A stretch of 9,339 nucleotides of DNA from contig JARGNS010000112.1 of the NCBI GenBank assembly GCA_029213105.1, positions 1-9,339 of the forward strand. Direction: 5' to 3'. Positions 7,120 through 9,339 of the stretch are shown here, piece after piece. The notes under the pieces are model-generated. The model saw only the letters and a list, made by a program, of their open reading frames with translations. It did not search any database and was not told the DNA's origin. Source of the DNA: Planctomycetota bacterium (GTDB taxonomy: Bacteria; Planctomycetota; PLA2; JAEUHO01). Numbering within the stretch: position 1 is the stretch's first letter; each line of letters opens with the position of its first letter. A program made the translations under genes and the position numbers.

Positions 7120-7720
7120 CACGCCTCCGAGCCGTGCCCGTCTGACGGAGCAGGAGGAGGACACAGAGGGCTGCGGTGAAGATCACGCAGGTCTCGCCCA
7201 TCGTGTCGTAGCCGCGGTAGTCACCCAGCACGGAGGTCACGATGTTTGCCGGGCCGACCTCGTCGTGTGACTTGGTGATGTAGTGCTCGGCGACCTTCGT
7301 GTGGGTGTTGGCGGGCGACTCGGCGTCGCCCACACGCGGCATGTCGATCGTCCCGTAGAGCAAGGCCGCTCCCACGAGGAGACACACCAGGGCGCTGCCC
7401 CACGCGCTGCGGCGCGCTTCGTTGCGGCGCATGGTCGTGGCCAACTCCTGCATCGTCATCAGCGGGTGGCGCAGGATGTGGCTGCCGCGACGCCCTTCCT
7501 TGGCGCCCACACGCAGGAGGGCGCTCAGCATGAGTACGGTGGAGATGCCGGCCCCCACGGCGGCCTCGGTGAATGCCACGTCGAGGGCATTCATCTGGCA
7601 CCAGAGCACGGCCATCATCAGGCTGTAGGCACCGAGGATCGCCGTGGCCGCGAGCAGATCGCGCACGCGCACCGCCGCGACGGCGAGGCCCACCAGGAGC
7701 AGGAGCGTCAGGAGGGTCAT
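7109..7720 (-). CDS. MbhD/MbhE two-domain antiporter subunit (equals the MrpA C-terminal region)
   Basis: This 203-residue membrane protein joins two domains that follow the NuoL-like part in bacterial MrpA and are separate proteins MbhD and MbhE in archaeal Mbh. Residues 1-72 match the DUF4040/MbhD domain: three helices with the signature ALDVAFTEAAVGAG (45-58), whose D47 and E52 are the usual acidic pair. After a basic cytoplasmic linker (73-104), the MbhE domain has a helix (106-123), an outside loop and GPANIVTSVLGDYRGYDTMG (156-175), then a last helix (177-192). The gene overlaps mrpG by one base (TGATG) and has AGGAGG ten bases upstream. In complex I terms MbhD corresponds to part of NuoJ. 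These domains are thought to form the Na+ path in Mrp antiporters. The free-standing form explains the lack of a full mrpA here. Confidence 0.9.
   Translation of the reverse strand: MTLLTLLLLVGLAVAAVRVRDLLAATAILGAYSLMMAVLWCQMNALDVAFTEAAVGAGISTVLMLSALLRVGAKEGRRGSHILRHPLMTMQELATTMRRNEARRSAWGSALVCLLVGAALLYGTIDMPRVGDAESPANTHTKVAEHYITKSHDEVGPANIVTSVLGDYRGYDTMGETCVIFTAALCVLLLLRQTGTARRRDED
7124..7128 (-). promoter_or_regulatory. Shine-Dalgarno deciding the mrpB start
   Basis: GGAGG on the minus strand precedes the ATG at 7119 by four bases. A GTG immediately before that ATG is also in frame but is too close. The site argues against the longer start at 7164, which lies deep inside the previous gene. 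Confidence 0.6.
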
Positions 7721-8079
7721 CAGGCGTGATCCTCCTCACCGTGATCGTCGTCTTCGTCGTCCGTGCGCGGCTCGCCCTGGTGCTTCTCCCAGGGCTTGAG
7801 GCCGAGTGTCCACGCCCCCCGCGCGAGCGCATGGGTCGCCGTCGGGTTGAAGATGAAGATGAACAGGATGATCAGCGCGATCTTGAACGAGATCAGGCTC
7901 AGGCCGATCGGGATCGCGAGGCCCAGGAGGATCAGGCCCTGGCCGAGCGTGTCGGCCTTGCCCGCCGCGTGCAGCCGTGAGTAGAAGTCGGGGAAGCGCA
8001 CGACGCCCGCGGCACCGGCGAGCATGACGAGTGCGCCGAGTGCGATGACGACGGTCGCGATGATCTCGAGAACGGTCAT
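7720..8079 (-). CDS. mrpG: Cation/H+ antiporter subunit G (MrpG/MnhG, MbhC-like)
   Basis: This is a three-helix Mrp subunit G of 119 residues. The family signature GVVRFPDFYSRLHAAGKADT runs from residue 25 to 44 after the first helix (5-24). Two further helices lie at about 46-60 and 63-78, followed by the usual FNPTATHALARGA (77-89). The C-terminus beyond residue 95 is very acidic and His-bearing (DDEDDDHGEEDHA) and should face the cytoplasm. The ATG overlaps the mrpF stop as ATGA, and its own TGA shares one base with the next ATG. MrpG is a small scaffold subunit next to MrpE and MrpF. The order E-F-G at the head of the operon matches MbhA-B-C. Confidence 0.95.
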   Translation of the reverse strand: MTVLEIIATVVIALGALVMLAGAAGVVRFPDFYSRLHAAGKADTLGQGLILLGLAIPIGLSLISFKIALIILFIFIFNPTATHALARGAWTLGLKPWEKHQGEPRTDDEDDDHGEEDHA

Positions 8080-8411
8080 GCTCCGCCCCCCTCGCGCGCC
8101 TTGGCGCGCCCCGCGCGGATCTCGATGTAGCGCAAGACGGCGATCGTCGCGATGAAGTTGATCAGGGCGTAGGCCAGGGCGATGTCGAGGAAGAAGCCCG
8201 CACGACTGTAGTCATCGGCCGCAGCGCCCTCGGCGATCGTGTGCTCGACACGCAGGAAGCCGATCAACGCAAGCAAGACGATCGTCTTGGTGCCGATCAC
8301 GTTGACCGCCAGGATGCGGTCGAGGAGCGTGGGCCCGCGGATGGCGCGCGGCAGCACGACCAGGACGCCGATCAAGACGGCGATCAGCGCCAGGAGATGG
8401 ACGTCATGCAT
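8076..8411 (-). CDS. mrpF: Cation/H+ antiporter subunit F (MrpF/MnhF, MbhB-like)
   Basis: This three-helix Mrp subunit F of 111 residues has helices at about 5-22, 38-54 and 74-95. The family motif GPTLLDRILAVN (26-37) contains the conserved aspartate D31, which in studied Mrp systems is needed for Na+ exchange. FFLDIALAYALINFIATIAV (73-92) is the typical last helix with D76. Its ATG overlaps the mrpE stop by 8 bases, with GGGAGG just upstream, and its stop overlaps mrpG by 4. All features fit a functional subunit. Confidence 0.95.
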   Translation of the reverse strand: MHDVHLLALIAVLIGVLVVLPRAIRGPTLLDRILAVNVIGTKTIVLLALIGFLRVEHTIAEGAAADDYSRAGFFLDIALAYALINFIATIAVLRYIEIRAGRAKAREGGGA

Positions 8412-8886
8412 CCGACCCTCCCTCTACCGACCGCGCCTTCGCCTCCATCACCCGCGTCAGCACGGCGTCGGCCGCCTCGCGGGTGAGGGCGTGGATGATG
8501 TACTCCCCGTCGTCGGTGATGTCGACGGTGACGGTGCCCGGGGTCAGCGTGATGGAGTTCGCAAGCGTCACGCGCCCGAAGTCCGACTCCAGGTCGGGCT
8601 TGAAGCGCACGACGCACGGATCGATCTCGCGCACGCCGAAGATGCGCAGCATCACGTCCAGGTTGGCCGCCGCGATCTGCCAGAGGAGCCAGGGCATGTA
8701 GAGGGCCAGGCGCAGCAGGCGCGCCATGCCGCGGCCGACGGAGCCGCCCCCGGTGAGATGCCGGTGGGACAGGGCGCTCACGAGGGTGACGCTGACGGCA
8801 CCGAACACGAGGTGCACCGGGTCCGTGAATCCCGAGAGGCCGAGCCAAAGGACGGCCAGCATGATCCAGGCGACGACGAATCCCAC
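8404..8886 (-). CDS. mrpE: Cation/H+ antiporter subunit E (MrpE/MnhE, MbhA-like)
   Basis: This is Mrp subunit E, 160 residues from a GTG start. It has N-terminal membrane helices (about 2-18, 22-38 and 57-78) and a cytoplasmic domain with the family hallmark LANSITLTPGTVTVDI (108-123) followed by YIIHALT. An open frame extends upstream to 9255, but that part has the composition of an out-of-frame shadow of the neighbouring gene. The protein-like sequence begins at VGFVVAWIMLAVLWLG. GTG at 8886 gives the normal family length (about 158-165) and has GGAGG 12 bases upstream, slightly far. It is the first gene of the antiporter operon and is followed by mrpF with an 8-base overlap. The identity is secure; the GTG start is likely. 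Confidence 0.92.
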   Translation of the reverse strand: MGFVVAWIMLAVLWLGLSGFTDPVHLVFGAVSVTLVSALSHRHLTGGGSVGRGMARLLRLALYMPWLLWQIAAANLDVMLRIFGVREIDPCVVRFKPDLESDFGRVTLANSITLTPGTVTVDITDDGEYIIHALTREAADAVLTRVMEAKARSVEGGSDA

Positions 8887-8897
8887 CTTGTGCTGTT

Positions 8898-8927
8898 GCC
8901 TCCGGCCACCAGGAGCCCTGGCGAGGC
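8898..8927 (-). promoter_or_regulatory. Possible hairpin covering the mrpE Shine-Dalgarno
   Basis: On the minus-strand transcript GCCTC (8927-8923) can pair with GAGGC (8902-8898), which overlaps the GGAGG ribosome binding site of mrpE (8903-8899). Between them CCAGG (8921-8917) and CCTGG (8913-8909) form an inner 5-base-pair stem with a 3-base loop. Such a fold could limit entry of ribosomes to the first gene of the operon. No U run follows, so it does not look like a terminator. In DNA this rich in G and C chance pairing is common, so confidence is low. Confidence 0.3.
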
Positions 8928-8968
8928 GAAAACCTACAGGCCGCCCGCCGTCTTGGGAAGCCGGCTGA

Positions 8969-9339
8969 TCAGAGCCCGATGGTGGCATCGATGAAGCGCC
9001 AGACGATCCCGCGCGCCCCATCGGCCGCAGGCGCGCCCAGGGGGCCCCCATTGAGGGCGTACGCGTGACCCACCCGCCCGGCAGGCAAGGGGGTCGTGGC
9101 GATCTCCAGCCGGGCGCGGCCCTCGAAGGGCGTCGCCGGCGGAGGCAGCTCGGCCCGGGGGTGCGCGTCCGGCCGCCACTGCGGCGCCCGGAGGTGCTTG
9201 GGGCCGGGCGGGTCGCCCTCCTCCAGGGCGTGGCAGGGCCGGCCGTCTGCGCCACGGCTCTCCCGGATCACCACGGCCCGGACGGTGGCGCCCGGCGGCG
9301 GCCAGAGCCAGCGCGGCACCCCTCGCGGCGGCATCTGCT
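8969..9339 (-). CDS. Unrecognised protein, C-terminal part, open at the window edge
   Basis: This frame is open from the window edge to TGA at 8971-8969, with over 90% of codons ending in G or C, so it is very likely coding. The first ATG (9334) need not be the start, because no stop precedes it in the window. About 122 residues are visible. They are rich in Pro, Arg and Gly and have no membrane helix. The stretch LEIATTPLPAGRVGHAYAL with a following GG and VWRF loosely resembles the putative Ig-like (He_PIG) repeat pattern (I.T..LP.G.VG.AY...GG...W), which is common in secreted bacterial proteins; this is a weak resemblance. The gene is co-directional with the antiporter operon, 82 bases upstream of mrpE. 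A functional link is not indicated. Confidence 0.6.
   Translation of the reverse strand, partial: QMPPRGVPRWLWPPPGATVRAVVIRESRGADGRPCHALEEGDPPGPKHLRAPQWRPDAHPRAELPPPATPFEGRARLEIATTPLPAGRVGHAYALNGGPLGAPAADGARGIVWRFIDATIGL

Noticed and set aside
8887..9255. Upstream extension of the mrpE frame to an ATG at 9255
   Set aside because: The added residues are rich in Arg, Pro and Ser with no family match, and overlap the unknown gene in its better-coding frame. The GTG at 8886 gives the normal MrpE length.
1..9339. CRISPR array, tRNA or rRNA genes, complete insertion sequences
   Set aside because: No regularly spaced repeats, no tRNA-like cloverleaf and no transposase reading frame were seen on either strand.

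Overview
This window carries a long run of genes on the minus strand, read here from high to low coordinates. Nine of them (8886 down to 1132) form one tightly overlapped operon for a multisubunit Mrp/Mnh-type monovalent cation/H+ antiporter. A membrane-bound pyrophosphatase gene (hppA) follows it in the same direction. The DNA is very GC-rich, with third codon positions almost all G or C, and has good Shine-Dalgarno sequences. This fits a free-living GC-rich bacterium. The phylum cannot be fixed from the sequence; proteobacterial, myxococcal and planctomycete-like lineages all remain possible.

Layout in transcription order: the 3' end of an unrecognised gene (9339-8969); an 82-base leader with a possible hairpin over the first Shine-Dalgarno; mrpE (8886-8404), mrpF (8411-8076), mrpG (8079-7720), a two-domain MbhD/MbhE protein equal to the C-terminal part of MrpA (7720-7109), mrpB (7119-6634), mrpC (6641-6249), a first MrpD-type ion-channel subunit (6245-4752), a second NuoL/MrpD-type subunit (4755-3253), a 95-residue two-helix membrane protein of unknown function (3256-2969), and a third, longer MrpD-like subunit with a C-terminal extension (2976-1132). 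A 123-base gap then leads to hppA (1008-25), which stops less than halfway through the usual protein length at the edge of the window.

The order E-F-G-(D/E)-B-C-D is that of the membrane arm of archaeal membrane-bound hydrogenase (MbhA-H) and the related Mbs complex, not the A-B-C-D-E-F-G order of classical bacterial mrp operons. No hydrogenase, ferredoxin or quinone-reducing subunit is visible, and there is no full-length MrpA. Three MrpD/NuoL-like subunits are present instead. The likely role is Na+/H+ exchange across the cytoplasmic membrane for pH and sodium homeostasis, or an ion-pumping arm whose partner is encoded elsewhere. The neighbouring pyrophosphatase would build an H+ or Na+ gradient from PPi, so the two systems could share an ion circuit (inference).

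The points most worth a second look are: the third D-like subunit, which has Asn where the other two have the key TM7 lysine; the small conserved-looking membrane protein inside the operon; the Mbh-like gene order without a catalytic module; and the abrupt end of hppA in a short stretch whose composition differs from the rest of the window.
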